From CAVPNY01 sp963706905 (lineage in GTDB: Bacteria > Chloroflexota > Anaerolineae > Anaerolineales > UBA4823), in NCBI GenBank assembly GCA_963706905.1, contig CAVPNY010000015.1, positions 471,629 to 535,628 of the forward strand: 64,000 bases of DNA. The letters run 5' to 3'. Numbering within the stretch: the stretch's first letter is position 1; every line of letters starts with the position of its first letter. The notes under the pieces are model-generated. The model saw only the letters and a list, made by a program, of their open reading frames with translations. It was not told the origin of the DNA and did no database searches. Positions 44,512-54,557 of this stretch are shown here, one piece after another. The translations under genes were made by a program, and so were the position numbers.

Positions 44512-46584
44512 ATGAAAGAATACACAACTGAGTTTATCCGCAATGTCGCCCTGGTCTCGCACAGCAGCTCTGGAAAGACGATGCTGGCCGAGGCCTTTTT
44601 GCACGCCACGGGGGCGACCACCCGCCTGGGAAAAATCGAGGATGGCACGACAATTGCGGATTTTGAGGAAGAAGAGGTCCGCCGTGGAATCTCGCTTTCA
44701 ACGGCGGTTCTTCCGGTGGAATACAAGAACCACAAGATCAATGTCCTGGACACACCTGGGTACACAGATTTTGTCGGAGAAATGGTATCTGCCCTGCGCG
44801 TGGCAGACGGCGCCATCGTGGTGGTTGACTCGGTTGCCGGGGCTGAAGTTGGCACTGAGATCGCCTTGAATTACGTCGAACAGTTTAATTTACCTCGCTT
44901 TGTGGTGATTAATAAGATGAACCGCGACAACGCCAATTTCCGCAAGGCGCTCGATTCGGTTCAGAATATCTCGGAGATCCGCTTGTTGCCACTGCAGCTC
45001 CCCTGGGGAGAGAAGGCCGACTTCAAAGGCGTTCTGGATTTGCTTACCATGAAAGCCTACTCAGGAGATGGCAAGACAGTTAGCGATATTCCGGAGCAAT
45101 ATAAGAATGAAGTCGAGGCGGCGCGCAGCGAGCTGATCGAAGCTGCTGCGGAAGGCGAAGACGAGCTGCTGATGAAATACCTGGAGGGAGAGACCCTGGA
45201 AGCTCAGGAAGTTATCCGTGGGCTGGTCAGCGTGGTGCACAACCGTTCCTACATTCCGGTTTTGGTGGCCGCCGGCAGCCATGAAATCGGGATACTGCCG
45301 TTGCTGGATGCGGTGGTAAATTTGATGCCCTCCCCGGCGCATGCCCCGGCAGTCGTTGCCAAAGGCAAGAGCGGCGACGAAGAGCTGCTTGCCTCCGATA
45401 GCGGTCCTCTGGCGGCATACGTTTGGAAAACCACTGCAGACCCGTTCGTAGGCAAGATCACCTACTTCAAAGTCTATTCTGGATCGATCCATTCAGACTC
45501 GCGAGTGTGGAACCAAAATAAAGCTACCGAGGAACGCCTGGGCACCTTAAATCTGGTGCGGGGCAAGGAACAAATCCCGGTCAAGATCATTCATGCCGGG
45601 GATATTGCCACCGTCCCGAAGCTTTCGGCGACCTCTACCGGTGATACGCTCTGCGATAAGGCTCACCCGCTCGAATTGCCTGTCCCCGAGTATCCATCGG
45701 CTTTGTACCGTGTAGCGCTCTCCCCGAAGACTCAGGCGGACTCAGCCAAGATCAGCCCAACCCTGACCCGTCTGGTCGAAGAGGATATGACTCTCTCCTG
45801 GTACCAGGAGCCCAGCACCAATCAAACTATCTTGCAAGGTATGGGCGACCAGCACATCGACGTGGCTATCCGTAAAGCGGAGACCAAATTTCAAACCGGC
45901 TTGCTCACCGAAGAGCCGCGCGTACCGTATCGGGAAACCATTACCCGCAGCGGGACATCCCAATACCGCCACAAGAAGCAAACTGGCGGCGCCGGACAGT
46001 TTGCGGAAGTGCACATGCGCGTAGAGCCGCTCCCCGAACAGGATTTTGAGTTCGCCAATGAGGTCTTTGGGGGCGCGATCTCCCACAACTTTATGCCCGC
46101 AATTGAGAAAGGTGTGCGGGCGGTGATGAAGACGGGTGTACTGGCTGGCTTTCCGGTGGAGAATGTCAAAGTAGCGGTTACCGATGGCAAGGAGCACCCG
46201 GTGGACTCGAAACCGGTGGCATTTGAGATTGCCGGGCGCGAGGCCTTCAAGCTGGCGGTCAAGGATGCCGCGCCAGTGATGCGTGAACCGATTATGAACG
46301 TGCAAATTGTTGTACCCGAAGCCAACATGGGTGATGTGCTGGGTGATCTCAACACGCGGCGCGCCCGCGTGCAGGGGATGGACAACCATAGGGGCCATTC
46401 AATCGTCACTGCTCAGGTGCCGCTGGCGGAGATGTTGCGCTATACCACCGATTTGCGCTCGTTCACCGGTGGACGCGGCATATTCACTATGGAATTCTCA
46501 AACTATGAAGTCGTCCCGGCGCACCTGGCTCAGGAACTGATCGCCGCCCGCGCGAAGGAACTGGCGGCAGCCAAGGAAGAATAA
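44512..46584 (+). CDS. Elongation factor G-like GTPase (EF-G paralogue)
   Basis: 690-residue translation GTPase. G1 is VALVSHSSSGKTMLAEAF (SSSGKT where canonical EF-G has IDAGKT), switch-region EEEVRRGISLSTA, G3 VLDTPGYTDFVGEM, G4 VINKMNRDN. Domains II-V follow, with PYRETITRSGTSQYRHKKQTGGAGQFAEV (domain IV) and a C-terminal domain V ending with GGRGIFTMEFSNYEVVP. The altered G1 marks it as the second-type EF-G found in Chloroflexota and other phyla (FusA2/EF-G-like), not the housekeeping factor; its exact step in translation is unsettled. AGGAG lies upstream of ATG 44512. A strong hairpin terminates it. Confidence 0.9.
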   Translation: MKEYTTEFIRNVALVSHSSSGKTMLAEAFLHATGATTRLGKIEDGTTIADFEEEEVRRGISLSTAVLPVEYKNHKINVLDTPGYTDFVGEMVSALRVADGAIVVVDSVAGAEVGTEIALNYVEQFNLPRFVVINKMNRDNANFRKALDSVQNISEIRLLPLQLPWGEKADFKGVLDLLTMKAYSGDGKTVSDIPEQYKNEVEAARSELIEAAAEGEDELLMKYLEGETLEAQEVIRGLVSVVHNRSYIPVLVAAGSHEIGILPLLDAVVNLMPSPAHAPAVVAKGKSGDEELLASDSGPLAAYVWKTTADPFVGKITYFKVYSGSIHSDSRVWNQNKATEERLGTLNLVRGKEQIPVKIIHAGDIATVPKLSATSTGDTLCDKAHPLELPVPEYPSALYRVALSPKTQADSAKISPTLTRLVEEDMTLSWYQEPSTNQTILQGMGDQHIDVAIRKAETKFQTGLLTEEPRVPYRETITRSGTSQYRHKKQTGGAGQFAEVHMRVEPLPEQDFEFANEVFGGAISHNFMPAIEKGVRAVMKTGVLAGFPVENVKVAVTDGKEHPVDSKPVAFEIAGREAFKLAVKDAAPVMREPIMNVQIVVPEANMGDVLGDLNTRRARVQGMDNHRGHSIVTAQVPLAEMLRYTTDLRSFTGGRGIFTMEFSNYEVVPAHLAQELIAARAKELAAAKEE

Positions 46585-46606
46585 CTCATATCTCGAACAT
46601 TTTGAG

Positions 46607-46650
46607 ACAGCGGAAGTCGTCTTTCAGACGGCTTCCGCTGTTTTATTGTT
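46607..46650 (+). terminator. Terminator of the EF-G paralogue gene
   Basis: ACAGCGGAAGTCGT and ACGGCTTCCGCTGT pair (one G-T mismatch) with a short loop, followed by TTTATTGTTTT. Confidence 0.85.
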
Positions 46651-46690
46651 TTAAGGTAGTCGATGAAAGGATCTTACACAAGAAAACAGA

Positions 46691-47683
46691 TTACTTCCTG
46701 CTGGGCTCAGCCAGTTTGAGCCGGATGAAGATCATCGGTGCCAGGCCGGTCACCCAAAAGCCGGTAATGGCGTAACGCAGATAGCGGAAGATGGAAGCCA
46801 GTAAATCTTCTCCTTCTGGAAAGAGGATGTCCAGGCCCATGAATAGGACTAACACGCCGAGCAGCCCAACAACAAACCGCAAAATGCGTTTCCAAATCGG
46901 TCCTCTGGGGTCGAATCCGGAACCAGCAAAGATCCAGATTGCCCCGGCTGAGAAGCCGAACAGCACTCCGGCAGTCGATATTAACCCAGAAAGGTTAATA
47001 GGATTGAGCGGCGGCTCATCAGGAAAGTTGCGGGCGAAGTTCTCAATCCAGATTTCCGGGATCTGCCAATCGGTCAGCAGCCAGAGCGCCAGCACGCCCA
47101 ATCCAATGATTCCCATCGTAATTGCGAAAACAGCCAGCAGCTGGGAGATCAGATTGAGGCTGTTCAACCAGTGGAGGAAGGGTCGCTCAAATCGCAGGAA
47201 GAGCCATACGAGCAGGAATCCGATCAACCATCCGACAACCACATCCGTTGGGAAATGTACCGCCAGGTAGAGGCGCGAGAGACCGATCATTAGAATCAAG
47301 AGCAGAGTGAGCGCCCAGACCCAACCTCGCTTCAGGCTGGCAGCGAACATGCCCCACACTGCGGCAGCGTTCTGGGCGTGCCCCGAAGGGATGCCAAAAG
47401 AGGTTTCCAGGGCCTTGGCTTGCACCTGATCGCTGTACCAGAAAGGTCGCGGCTGGTGAAGCACCAGCTTTAATACCCCGTTCAGGCAGTTGCTCACACC
47501 AAGGATGAGGCTCAGGCGTAGCCCAAGGGTAGTATCAACGCACCAATACAGGGCTGGCATGAAGAGCAGAAAGAATTGCTCGGTGCCGGTAAAGGAGAAC
47601 AACAACATTGGGAAAAGCAGCCATTCGCCAATTTGTTGGAAAGCCAGGATGAAACGGATACTCCAATCGTATATACTGTTCAT
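46691..47683 (-). CDS. PAP2-family membrane phosphatase
   Basis: 330 residues with about eight membrane segments. The three PAP2 motifs are present: KLVLHQPRPFW (K-x6-RP), FGIPSGHAQNA (PSGH) and SRLYLAVHFPTDVVVG (SR-x5-H-x3-D). It probably dephosphorylates a lipid phosphate such as undecaprenyl pyrophosphate or phosphatidic acid on the outer face. The C-terminal ~130 residues add three further membrane segments beyond the usual core. Confidence 0.92.
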   Translation of the reverse strand: MNSIYDWSIRFILAFQQIGEWLLFPMLLFSFTGTEQFFLLFMPALYWCVDTTLGLRLSLILGVSNCLNGVLKLVLHQPRPFWYSDQVQAKALETSFGIPSGHAQNAAAVWGMFAASLKRGWVWALTLLLILMIGLSRLYLAVHFPTDVVVGWLIGFLLVWLFLRFERPFLHWLNSLNLISQLLAVFAITMGIIGLGVLALWLLTDWQIPEIWIENFARNFPDEPPLNPINLSGLISTAGVLFGFSAGAIWIFAGSGFDPRGPIWKRILRFVVGLLGVLVLFMGLDILFPEGEDLLASIFRYLRYAITGFWVTGLAPMIFIRLKLAEPSRK

Positions 47684-47706
47684 CGAATGCCTCCTTCTGG
47701 CAGAAA

Positions 47707-48864
47707 TTACGTCGGTGTTGATGACACGGAGGAGATCTGATCGGGTGTTGTTTGCTGAGCGGGGGAGAAGCGGGCGCTGACCAGCAGAGAGATGCCGATC
47801 AACCCTGCGCTCAATGCGAATATCCAGGTGGGTTGTTGAGTATAGAGATAACCTGCCAACAGTGGAGCGAGCACGGTCGCAGTTCCGCTTACAGTTTCAG
47901 TCAGTCCGTACGCGAATCCGATCTTTGCCTGGGGAACCAGCTCACGCACCTGGGCGATACCCAGGTTGCGCGCGGCCTTGTAGCCTCCTAAAAGCAGGAA
48001 TGCGAGGATATACCATGGCAGGCCAACTGCCTGCCACAGGATCAATGCGTAGACCCCCACGGCTGCCTGTCCAATCAGGAAACCAGTGCGAGCGGGAAAA
48101 GATCCCAGGATCAAGTTGAGAAGGACCACCCCCAGACTTGCTGCCGAATAGAGCAGTCCGATTTGTTCCAGGGAAAGGCTGCGCTGCTCGGCCAGGAAGT
48201 TTGGCGCTAAAGGTTGCGCCAGGTACATAGCGAAGGCAGCCAGGAAGATCGCTCCCACGTAATACCAGTAGGGCGATGTCCTCAGCCAGCCATTGGATGT
48301 ATCCGCGTGGGATACCCGTTCAACTGGTTGTGGGCGCAAGAACAGAACCACCAGGGTGGAAACCATGATCAGTATCCCGGCAAAGATATAGTTCTGTCGT
48401 AGCCCGAACTGCTCGCCCACCCGGCCGCCCAGCAGGGGGCCAATCACCGCGCCGAGATTATAACTGGCTGAGATCAAGGTGATCGCCCGCCCAACGGATA
48501 GCTTGCCGCGCGCCGCGGTCACATAGCTGTTGAGAGGCGAAATGACAAACATGGTTAGACCGTATAAGAACATGCCGATGATGAAAACCGGCAAGGAATT
48601 GGCAAGCGCCATGATCCAGGCAGTGACCAGTCCCATTACCCAGGCGGAGACAATCACGGGTTTGCGTCCCACCCGATCGGCCAGGTACCCGGCAGGGATA
48701 TGAGAGGACATCATCATTAAGCCGAAACCGCCCAGGATGACGCCAATGCGGATTGGGTCTGCCCCAAGCTCCTTGAGGTAAATGGGCTGAAAGAAGAGGA
48801 ACATGCTTTCTGCCACGCCCCAGGTGAATAGGGCCACCGCCAGTAGAATCAGATCTCGAATCAT
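47707..48864 (-). CDS. Major facilitator superfamily transporter
   Basis: 385 residues, twelve likely membrane segments. The MFS loop 2-3 motif is AGYLADRVGRKPVIV, and a shorter counterpart occurs in the second half (AARNLGIAQVRELVPQAKIG). Helix 5-like GAVIGPLLGGRVGEQFGLRQ fits drug/metabolite exporters of the 12-helix type. Substrate unknown. It lies between the PAP2 and M24 peptidase genes on the same strand, with gaps of 23 and 36 bp. Confidence 0.88.
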   Translation of the reverse strand: MIRDLILLAVALFTWGVAESMFLFFQPIYLKELGADPIRIGVILGGFGLMMMSSHIPAGYLADRVGRKPVIVSAWVMGLVTAWIMALANSLPVFIIGMFLYGLTMFVISPLNSYVTAARGKLSVGRAITLISASYNLGAVIGPLLGGRVGEQFGLRQNYIFAGILIMVSTLVVLFLRPQPVERVSHADTSNGWLRTSPYWYYVGAIFLAAFAMYLAQPLAPNFLAEQRSLSLEQIGLLYSAASLGVVLLNLILGSFPARTGFLIGQAAVGVYALILWQAVGLPWYILAFLLLGGYKAARNLGIAQVRELVPQAKIGFAYGLTETVSGTATVLAPLLAGYLYTQQPTWIFALSAGLIGISLLVSARFSPAQQTTPDQISSVSSTPT

Positions 48865-48900
48865 CGCTCAGGCAACTCAGCTTCGGTGACAAATAAACGT

Positions 48901-50037
48901 TCAGATTGTTTGGATGGATACCAACTCACGGTGAAAGTCAGAGAGCGTCTCTGAACCGCTATCGGTGATTACCAGATTGTCCTCGATGCGCACACCGCCT
49001 CGACCAGGCAGATAGATCCCAGGCTCTATGGTAAATGTCATCCCGGGAGCAAGCAGGAGGCTGTTGCCTGCGCGGATATAGGGCTCTTCGTGGCTATCCA
49101 TCCCCAACCCGTGACCGGTGCGGTGTGTGAAAAACTCCCCATAACCAGCTTTCTCAATAACCTCTCTGGCTGCCTGGTCCAGTTGGCTGGCTGGGATGCC
49201 AGGTTTTGCCTGTTGGCGGGCAGCGGCATTGGCCTCCAGCACAATGCGAGCGATCTGGGAAAGCTCTCGCTCTGGTTCCCCCAGGACAAATGTGCGCGTC
49301 AGATCGGAGATATACTCGTTCACACTGGCGCCCCAATCCACGATGAGCAGATCTCCGGACTGCAGCTGGCGATCGGTGGGGACAGCGTGGGGATTGGCGC
49401 TGTTGGGACCTGAGGCGATGATCGGCGCGAAAGGGATTTCCGAGTCGGAGCCGTTGCTCAGGAGCTGCATGGTAAGTTCGCTGGCGATCTGGCGTTCAGT
49501 GCGGCCAATCTTTATGGATGGCAGGGTATTATTGAGTGCCTTCTGCGCAACCGCGATCGCTTGGCGCATGTTTGCCAGCTCAGCCTGGTCTTTGTGCATG
49601 CGTAATCTGGCCACGCAATCCTCTGCCGACTGGATTTGTGCGCTGGGGATAGCTGTTTCCAGAAGCCGCAGCTCAAGCACGCGGAAACGGCGTGGTTCGA
49701 CGCCGATCTTTTGACTGTCAAGCTTCAGAGTTTTGATTGCCCCCGATAGCCCTTGTGCCCACTCGAGTGGATCCTCGCCGTATGGAAATGCATCCAGCGC
49801 AAAGGGCAAGCCTTCCACTTTTCGCCCTTCCAATTCAGGCAGGAAGAGGGCCGGCCGGTTACCAGGACTGAATAGGGCGATTACTGGTCTCTCGCTAAGG
49901 TGGAAATGCAAGCCGGTCAGGTAGGTCAAAGTTGGTCCGGCGTTCAATGCCAGGGCGTCAAGTCCAGCAACCTGGATGGCAGAGATAAGCCGGTTTTGTC
50001 TGGTTTCAAACTGGGTGACTGGTAAATTGTTGGGCAT
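48901..50037 (-). CDS. M24-family Xaa-Pro aminopeptidase
   Basis: 378 residues. An N-terminal creatinase-like domain (YLTGLHFHLSERPVIALFSP) precedes the pita-bread fold with all five dinuclear metal ligands: DWGASVNEYISDLTRTF (two Asp), HRTGHGLGMDSHEEPYI (His), and TIEPGIYLPGRGGVRIEDNLVIT (two Glu). It removes an N-terminal residue before proline in the cytoplasm. The start at 50037 has AGGAAT upstream. Confidence 0.92.
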   Translation of the reverse strand: MPNNLPVTQFETRQNRLISAIQVAGLDALALNAGPTLTYLTGLHFHLSERPVIALFSPGNRPALFLPELEGRKVEGLPFALDAFPYGEDPLEWAQGLSGAIKTLKLDSQKIGVEPRRFRVLELRLLETAIPSAQIQSAEDCVARLRMHKDQAELANMRQAIAVAQKALNNTLPSIKIGRTERQIASELTMQLLSNGSDSEIPFAPIIASGPNSANPHAVPTDRQLQSGDLLIVDWGASVNEYISDLTRTFVLGEPERELSQIARIVLEANAAARQQAKPGIPASQLDQAAREVIEKAGYGEFFTHRTGHGLGMDSHEEPYIRAGNSLLLAPGMTFTIEPGIYLPGRGGVRIEDNLVITDSGSETLSDFHRELVSIQTI

Positions 50038-50135
50038 AAATTCTCCAGGAATTAAGTTGTTCTCATTATATAGCCTGAAGCTGGATTGCGGGTGATAAAA
50101 TTGAAAAAATTCTGATAATAATATGGTAAATTTTT

Positions 50136-50789
50136 ATGTTTGATTTGCCACTCTTTCCACTCAATACCGTTTTATTTCCCGGCATGCCGCTGCCTCTACA
50201 TATTTTCGAGGAGCGCTATAAACGCATGATCCGGCTCTGTCTGGAAAACACCCAGCCTTTTGGTGTGGTCTTAATCCGGTCGGGCAGTGAAGCTCAGGGT
50301 CCATTGGCTGAGCCATTTGAAATTGGATGTACGGCGCGCATCCTCGAGATTCAACCATTGGTTGAAGGGCGCATGAATATCATTACCCTGGGGGAGAATC
50401 GTTTCCGGATTCTTTCGACGCACCCACAGGACGAGTACCTGGTAGGTCGGGTTGAGCTGTTCCCCCTCGAAGAGACTGACCCGCAGGGTATGGCCTCTCT
50501 AGCCCAGCGCCTGCTTCCTTGGGTCAAGCAATATATGCAGATCTTGAGCGAGGCGAGTGAGACCGATCTGGAACCGGAAAAACTTCCTGCTGATCCGATT
50601 GTGCTGGCGTATCTGGCAGCCGTGCTGGTACAGATCCCTGCTGAACAGAAACAAGACTTATTAGCAGAGCAACGCGCAATTGACTTGTTGGGCAACATGG
50701 AGAGAATCTACCGCCGGGAGGTAGTCATGCTGCAAGCGATCATGGATCACGGCCGTCGACAGGACCCCGGACCATTTTCATTGAATTAA
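50136..50789 (+). CDS. LON substrate-binding domain protein
   Basis: 217 residues holding only the N-terminal domain of Lon protease: LPLFPLNTVLFPGMPLPLHIFEERYKRMI, FGVVLIRSGSEA, IGCTARILEIQPLVEGRMNIITLGENRFRIL, and a helical C-terminal part. There is no ATPase or protease domain. Such stand-alone LON proteins are common; substrate recognition is inferred but not defined. Divergent from the M24 peptidase. Confidence 0.92.
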   Translation: MFDLPLFPLNTVLFPGMPLPLHIFEERYKRMIRLCLENTQPFGVVLIRSGSEAQGPLAEPFEIGCTARILEIQPLVEGRMNIITLGENRFRILSTHPQDEYLVGRVELFPLEETDPQGMASLAQRLLPWVKQYMQILSEASETDLEPEKLPADPIVLAYLAAVLVQIPAEQKQDLLAEQRAIDLLGNMERIYRREVVMLQAIMDHGRRQDPGPFSLN

Positions 50790-50856
50790 CCATTGAGTCA
50801 CGCAGTTGAGTGGAAGATCTCCCCTGACTGCAAAAGTCAGGTTACTAAAGGAACAC

Positions 50857-52563
50857 ATGATAGATAATTCAGTAGGGCAGGAAATGAAAGCGATGATCCG
50901 ACCCAGGATGAACGCCCGTTTACGCCTATGGATCGTCACGGCATTGATTTTCGCATTATTGCTTCAGGCTTGCGGTACGGCATCGCCAACCTCTCCAGCT
51001 GCCAGTACGCCGGGTGATTCACTCGCCACGCTGGCCATAGCTGGGACGGAAGCGCCTCCTGAACCGGCAACCACGGAGGGTGGAGCGATGACAGATGAGC
51101 CGGCCAAGCCAACGGAGACCAACCCCCCTGTCCAGGCTGTGCTGCGTGTGGCTGTCCAGCCTATCGTCCAGACCGATCCTGCCTTTATCTCCTCCGATCC
51201 TGAGGTCCTGGTAGCCAACCAGGTCTACGATTATCTGGTAGATGTGACTGTGGAAAATACCATCGCTCCCCGGCTGGCGACGGAATGGAAGGTCAGTGAG
51301 GATGGGCTGGAATATGAGTTCAAGCTGGCTGAAGGGGTGACTTTTCATGATGGTTCGGCCTTCACAGCCGAAGATGTCGTCTGGACTTTTAACCGGTTGC
51401 GCGATCCGGATAGTGATTTTCCAACGAAGGATCTGTACAGCAATATCGCCAGCATTGAAGCCACCAACGATTACGCGGTCAAGTTTACCCTGGTTGAGCC
51501 AAATCCTTTCTTTCTATACGATTTGAGTGATAATCATGCGCTGGTGCTTAATGCGGGTATTGCAGACGCGGCGGTACGTTTTAACGGCACTGGCCCTTTC
51601 AAAGTCGTCTCCTATAGTGTGGAAGACCGCCTCACTCTAGAGGCCAACCCGAACTATTTTCTATCCGGAAAGCCCAGTCTGGCTGGTATGGAGATCATAT
51701 TCTTCAACGATCAGGCCGCCATGGTGGATGCGCTGCGGGGTGGCCAGGTAGACCTGGTATTCCTGGCCAGCGCCACCGATCTGTACGCCAGCCTGCAGAG
51801 CGAGCCAGGCATCCACCTGATGGAAGTCTCCACCAATCAATTTGACCTGGTGCGATTGCGCGCCGACCGTGCTCCGGGGAATGATCCGCGCGTGATCCAG
51901 GCGCTTAAGTACGCCACTGACCGCGAGGCAATTTATCAGTTAGTTCTCCAGGGATATGGCTCGATCGGTCGGGACAGCCCGATTGGACCGTTATATTCCC
52001 AGTATTACAGCGAGGACACTCCTTTGCCGGAGCGAGATCTTGAACTGGCCAGGCAGTTGCTGGCGGATGCCGGTTATGAGGATGGCCTGAACCTGGAGCT
52101 GCACACGCCAGACACCGGCAACCGACCAACCCTGGCGCTGGTGTTAAAGGAGCAATGGGCTGAGGCGGGGGTAAATGTCGATCTGATTATTGAGCCAGAG
52201 AGCGTCTATTACGGGGATAACGGTTGGTTGGAAGTTGACCTGGGGATTACCGGTTGGGGCTCCCGCCCATACCCGCAGTTTTATTTCGATACCATGCTGG
52301 CTTGCGACGCGGTTTGGAACGAAGCTCATTTCTGTGACGAGAAGCTGGATGCCCTGATTAAGACCGCTGGCTCGACCATGGATGAAGCTGAGCGCGTCCA
52401 GGCTTACAAGGATATCCAACGTGTCCTGATTGAGCGTGGCCCGGTGATCATCCCTTATTTTGCCGCGCAGTTTGCCGCGATGAGCGACCAGTTTCAGGGG
52501 ATGGAAATGAAAGCCTTCTGGGGCCGCACCGACTTGCAACGGATCAGCCTGGCCGGAAATTAG
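50857..52563 (+). CDS. Peptide/nickel-type ABC transporter substrate-binding lipoprotein
   Basis: About 568 residues. A basic N-terminus, a hydrophobic stretch and a lipobox (ALLLQACG) anchor it to the outer face. A Pro/Thr/Ala-rich linker follows (~60 residues), then SBP family 5: VLRVAVQPIVQTDPAFIS, EWKVSEDGLEYEFKLAEGVTFHDGSAFTAEDVVWTFNRLRDP, NDPRVIQALKYATDREAIYQLVLQGYGSIG. It captures oligopeptides, nickel chelates or glycosides for the importer encoded just downstream. Start ATG 50857 has AAAGGA 4 bp upstream; an earlier in-frame ATG begins 50806. Confidence 0.92.
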   Translation: MIDNSVGQEMKAMIRPRMNARLRLWIVTALIFALLLQACGTASPTSPAASTPGDSLATLAIAGTEAPPEPATTEGGAMTDEPAKPTETNPPVQAVLRVAVQPIVQTDPAFISSDPEVLVANQVYDYLVDVTVENTIAPRLATEWKVSEDGLEYEFKLAEGVTFHDGSAFTAEDVVWTFNRLRDPDSDFPTKDLYSNIASIEATNDYAVKFTLVEPNPFFLYDLSDNHALVLNAGIADAAVRFNGTGPFKVVSYSVEDRLTLEANPNYFLSGKPSLAGMEIIFFNDQAAMVDALRGGQVDLVFLASATDLYASLQSEPGIHLMEVSTNQFDLVRLRADRAPGNDPRVIQALKYATDREAIYQLVLQGYGSIGRDSPIGPLYSQYYSEDTPLPERDLELARQLLADAGYEDGLNLELHTPDTGNRPTLALVLKEQWAEAGVNVDLIIEPESVYYGDNGWLEVDLGITGWGSRPYPQFYFDTMLACDAVWNEAHFCDEKLDALIKTAGSTMDEAERVQAYKDIQRVLIERGPVIIPYFAAQFAAMSDQFQGMEMKAFWGRTDLQRISLAGN

Positions 52564-52565
52564 CG

Positions 52566-53459
52566 GTGGATTTAGTCGCAGATATCGAAGCCAAAGAGCT
52601 GAGCGCTGCTCCTAACCCAGGGCGGCGCTCTGCCAATTTAGTCCGGAATTTATATTCCCGGCCGGTTTCTGGCATTGGCGCAACGATCACTCTCCTTTTC
52701 TTCCTGGTTGCCCTGCTTGGACCCTGGATCGCGCCATACGGGGCGAGTGAGATCATCCCCGGAGATGCCCGCCAGCCGCCCTCTGTGGAGCACTGGTTCG
52801 GCACAGACAACCTGGGGCGGGATGTCTTCAGCCGAGTAATCCTGGGGGCGCGCGAGATATTGGTTCTCTCTGGCCTGGGGACCCTGCTGGCGGTGCTCGG
52901 GGGTACATTCTTGGGATTGCTGGCTGGATACCGCGGCGGCTGGTTGGATGAAGGGCTGATGCGTCTCTTCGACAGCCTGCTTGCGCTGCCGGCCTTGCTG
53001 CTGGCGCTGCTTTTCCTGGGAACACTGGGCCCAGCTACGGGCAGCGTTCTGGTGGTAATCGTCATCGTCTATACGCCGATCGTTGCCCGGGTTGTACGCA
53101 GCGTGGCGTTATCGATGCGCTCAAAAGCCTTTGTCGAAGCCGCCCGCTTGCAGGGCGAGCAGCAAATCCATATCCTCATGCGCGAGATCTTGCCCTCTAC
53201 GTTGCCGGCTCTAACGGTCGAAGCTGCATTACGCTTTTCCTATGCAATTTTTCTGGTCGCCTCGTTGGGTTTCCTGGGAGTGGGCGTTCAGCCACCCAGT
53301 CCAAATTGGGGCTTGATGGTCAAGGAAGCGCGCAACTTCGCCAATCTGATCCCCTGGGCGATGATATTCCCGGCTTTGGCGATCTCCAGCGTGGTGATTG
53401 GGGTGAACTTGCTGGCAGACGGTCTAAAGACTGCTTTATTAACCAGGGGCGAAGAATGA
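52566..53459 (+). CDS. ABC transporter permease, DppC type
   Basis: 297 residues, about six membrane segments. It has the DppC-type N-terminal VSGIGATITLLFFLVALLGPWIAPYG and the conserved HWFGTDNLGRDVFSRVILGARE, then the EAA-type cytoplasmic loop FVEAARLQGEQQIHILMREILP. One of the two membrane subunits of the importer. It starts at GTG 52566, 2 bp after the substrate-binding protein stop. Confidence 0.92.
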   Translation: MDLVADIEAKELSAAPNPGRRSANLVRNLYSRPVSGIGATITLLFFLVALLGPWIAPYGASEIIPGDARQPPSVEHWFGTDNLGRDVFSRVILGAREILVLSGLGTLLAVLGGTFLGLLAGYRGGWLDEGLMRLFDSLLALPALLLALLFLGTLGPATGSVLVVIVIVYTPIVARVVRSVALSMRSKAFVEAARLQGEQQIHILMREILPSTLPALTVEAALRFSYAIFLVASLGFLGVGVQPPSPNWGLMVKEARNFANLIPWAMIFPALAISSVVIGVNLLADGLKTALLTRGEE

Positions 53460-53489
53460 TGCGCTTCACTTTTCATTCCTGGAAACGGG

Positions 53490-54557
53490 ATGGCTGAGAA
53501 CCCAATCCTGAAGATCCAAAACCTGACCGTCGCCTATCGCCAGGGTGGGCGCTGGTTCGAAGCGTTGCGGGATATCTCATTTAGCATCCAGGCTGGTGAG
53601 ACTTTTGGGTTGGTGGGTGAGAGTGGATCCGGGAAAACGACCCTGGTAATGGCGATCATGCATTACCTGGGCCGCAACGGGGCGATCCTAGATGGCAAAA
53701 TTGATTTGGGTGGTGTTGATTTAACTACCCTGGATGCAGCCGGGATGCGTCAGGTGTGGGGCAAGCAGATCGCCTTGGTGCCCCAAAACCCTCAATCTTC
53801 ATTAAATCCCTCTGTCCGGATTGGTGAGCAAATAGCCGAATTGCTGCGCCACCATCTGGGCATGCAGGCAGACCAGGCCTGGCAGACAACCCTGGAATGG
53901 TTTGACAGAGTTCACCTGGCAGACCCGCAGCGGGTGGCGGACAGCTACCCGCATCAGATCAGTGGGGGGATGCAGCAGCGCGTTCTCATCGCTATGGCGA
54001 TGTGCAGTGAGCCGCAACTACTCATCCTTGATGAACCAACCACCAGCCTGGATGTCACCACCCAGGCAGTCATCCTGGATTTGGTGCAAGATTTGGTAGC
54101 CGGTCGCAACATGGCCTCCCTGTATGTAACTCATAACCTGGGTGTGGTGGCGCAGGTTTGTTCGCGAGTAGCTGTCATATATGCTGGTGAGCTGGTGGAG
54201 GCAGCGCCAGCGAATGATCTGTTCCAGAATCCATTGCATCCATATACAACGGGATTATTAAGCAGCATCCCCCGCCTGGGCGAGGCCAAAGCCAGTCAAG
54301 CATTGCGGGGAATCCAGGGTCACATTCCACCCTTAGGCGAGCGTCCGGCTGGTTGCGTTTTTCAACCGCGCTGTCCGGTTGCTGTCGAGTTGTGTTCAAC
54401 CCGACCTGAATTGTTTGACAGCGGGCCGGGCAGGCATTCACGTTGCTTCCGCTGGCAGGAGATCCAAAGCGGCGAGCTCGAGGCAAGCCAGGCGCCTGCC
54501 CCGGAACGAGCCGGCCCAGGTGGAAACCAACCAATCAGGTGTGGTTCTGGATATTAA
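53490..54557 (+). CDS. ABC transporter ATP-binding protein, DppD type
   Basis: 355 residues. Walker A LVGESGSGKTTLVMA, Q-loop LVPQNPQSSLNPSVRIGEQI, signature ISGGMQQRVLIAMA, Walker B LLILDEPTTSLDVTTQ, H-loop YVTHNLGVVAQVCSRVAV. The C-terminal oligopeptide-ABC region ends with a cysteine-rich GCVFQPRCPVAVELCSTRP, an iron-sulfur-cluster-like site of this subfamily. First of two ATPases of the importer; its end overlaps the next ATPase gene. Confidence 0.92.
   Translation: MAENPILKIQNLTVAYRQGGRWFEALRDISFSIQAGETFGLVGESGSGKTTLVMAIMHYLGRNGAILDGKIDLGGVDLTTLDAAGMRQVWGKQIALVPQNPQSSLNPSVRIGEQIAELLRHHLGMQADQAWQTTLEWFDRVHLADPQRVADSYPHQISGGMQQRVLIAMAMCSEPQLLILDEPTTSLDVTTQAVILDLVQDLVAGRNMASLYVTHNLGVVAQVCSRVAVIYAGELVEAAPANDLFQNPLHPYTTGLLSSIPRLGEAKASQALRGIQGHIPPLGERPAGCVFQPRCPVAVELCSTRPELFDSGPGRHSRCFRWQEIQSGELEASQAPAPERAGPGGNQPIRCGSGY

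Noticed and set aside
54379..54519. Extended N-terminus of the DppF-type ATPase
   Set aside because: It lies within the conserved cysteine-rich C-terminus of the DppD-type gene and has no family similarity.
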